This document shows positions 63,212 to 64,000 of a stretch of DNA of 64,000 bases, piece by piece (positions within the stretch are counted from its first letter, which is position 1; each line of letters starts with the position of its first letter). The stretch is taken from assembly GCA_007844125.1 (NCBI GenBank), contig CM017572.1:33200095-33264094 (forward strand), given 5' to 3'. The DNA comes from Sinonovacula constricta (taxonomy: Eukaryota > Mollusca > Bivalvia > Cardiida > Solecurtidae). The position numbers were made by a program, and so were the translations under genes. The notes beneath the pieces are model-generated. The model did not search any database. It was not told where the DNA came from and saw only the letters and a program-made list of their open reading frames with translations.

Positions 63212-63793
63212 TTACTTCCATTCCACCATCAGAAGCTGATCACTGAACTCCCCACCGACATACAAGGAACTCCTGCTCACATCATAACTGAGGCAGTCTG
63301 GACGCCACGTGATCCCATCTTCCACGGACACTATCTGACCTACCACGTGACCATCCTCGGTCACCTTGACTACGTTGTGTGAGTGATATCCGCTAACAAA
63401 CACGTGACCGTGATGGTCAGTGGTCACACCCATGGCACCAGACAGTCCGAGATCCTGATTGGAGAGACAGAATATCTGCCTCCCGTCCGTGCCGACACAT
63501 ACAAGACCTCTCCACACGTCAGTCACATAGAGTCGGTCGCCGGAACTGTTCACGGCGATGTGTCGGATGCGAGAGAACAGTTCCCGGCCGTCGGTGTCCA
63601 TGGAGATCTCCCTCAGCTTCCTGCCACTCCTCACCTCGTGTACATACAAGATGGTAACATCCCACTCAGCACAGTACAGCAGTCCGCCATGACAAGCGAT
63701 CCAGGCGGTCTTATGTCCCAACTCGACGGTTCGTGTCCTGGTCAGACTGACTGTGTTGTACACGTAGACTTGGGGAGAACCAGAGAAGGCAAC
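63212..63793 (-). CDS. NHL-repeat last exon of second TRIM-like gene (partial)
   Basis: The minus-strand exon starts after an acceptor TATTTCCAG and encodes 193 residues of NHL beta-propeller ending LLMVEWK. It is open throughout and in the same phase as the last exon at 17,667-18,245. The opening VAFSGSPQVYVYNTVS and blades such as IRHIAVNSSGDRLYVTD and GVTTDHHGHVFVSG are typical. The B-box and coiled-coil exons should lie beyond the right edge. Differences from the 18-kb copy cluster in blade loops (for example TAWIACHGG against TFFIACHGG), while framework residues are kept. Unlike the first copy, nothing in the visible part is broken. Confidence 0.85.
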   Translation of the reverse strand, partial: VAFSGSPQVYVYNTVSLTRTRTVELGHKTAWIACHGGLLYCAEWDVTILYVHEVRSGRKLREISMDTDGRELFSRIRHIAVNSSGDRLYVTDVWRGLVCVGTDGRQIFCLSNQDLGLSGAMGVTTDHHGHVFVSGYHSHNVVKVTEDGHVVGQIVSVEDGITWRPDCLSYDVSRSSLYVGGEFSDQLLMVEWK

Positions 63794-64000
63794 CTGGAAA
63801 TACAGAAATGTAGACCAGAGTAAAACATTGTAAATGTACAGATTGTGTTGGTGACAAAATACACGTCAGCGTCCATAGTCGTAAATGATGCAACCTGAAA
63901 ATAGAGGGAGAGGAAACAAAACATTAATAAAGTCTTTGGCCCGTATACACCAACCATTCTTAAGTAAGGATTGGTAAAGTCATCTATTTTAATTTACAAT

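Larger units (their letters stand above)
60048..64000. repeat. Segmental duplication, copy 2
   Basis: Partner of 14,946-18,455. It is slightly longer because of small insertions (for example near 60,500-60,680 and 62,200-62,500). It continues past the window edge, so the duplicated unit probably includes more of the gene. Confidence 0.85.

Overview
This is a eukaryotic, AT-rich, repeat-dominated window with no bacterial-style operons. The gene families point to a mollusc, most likely a bivalve. A RING-less B-box/coiled-coil/NHL protein gene is duplicated locally, there are several tRNA-derived SINEs (one with an (ACAA)n tail of the kind common in molluscs), and there is a Pearl/Helitron-like tandem element ending in a CTCCCCGA...TTCGGGGAG hairpin. 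I cannot name the species from sequence alone.

Layout. Positions 1-14,000 hold no convincing host gene. They contain ATC/GTC and TA microsatellites, a weak minus-strand NTR/TIMP-like exon near 5 kb, a mariner 5' remnant, SINEs and a local 1-1.5 kb direct duplication. A minus-strand TRIM-like gene spans 17.67-26.47 kb in three phase-compatible exons. It is interrupted by one in-frame TGA where the NHL part begins. A diverged copy of its last exon and about 3 kb of 3' flank lies at 60.05-64.0 kb, and a third fragment of the flank lies near 37 kb. Positions 27-42 kb carry minisatellites, a non-LTR retrotransposon fragment and a 1.17-kb TIR element.

The most informative region is 42.8-60.0 kb. 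A ~31-bp satellite (consensus like GCTGCCATGACGTTATTATG plus CCCTATACATT) is split by two large DNA transposons. The first, 43,466-51,125, has imperfect terminal inverted repeats and an AT target duplication. It carries two convergent genes, a THAP/DDE transposase and a SWIM-YqaJ-PHD protein. This is the two-gene layout I recall for ISL2EU elements of the PIF/Harbinger-related group. A smaller hAT element (46,796-47,675) with a perfect 8-bp target duplication is nested between those genes. The second large insertion (about 51.26-57.78 kb) encodes a multi-exon hAT transposase. A GC-rich satellite with 11 units follows at 58.16-60.02 kb.

Almost every long coding unit is broken by stops or frameshifts. 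Two of these lie in single-base runs of five or more (A8/T8 and T5) and one lies next to a three-A run, so assembly error should be excluded before calling everything a pseudogene. The TGA in the TRIM gene and the TAG in the YqaJ gene are substitutions and are better evidence of real decay.
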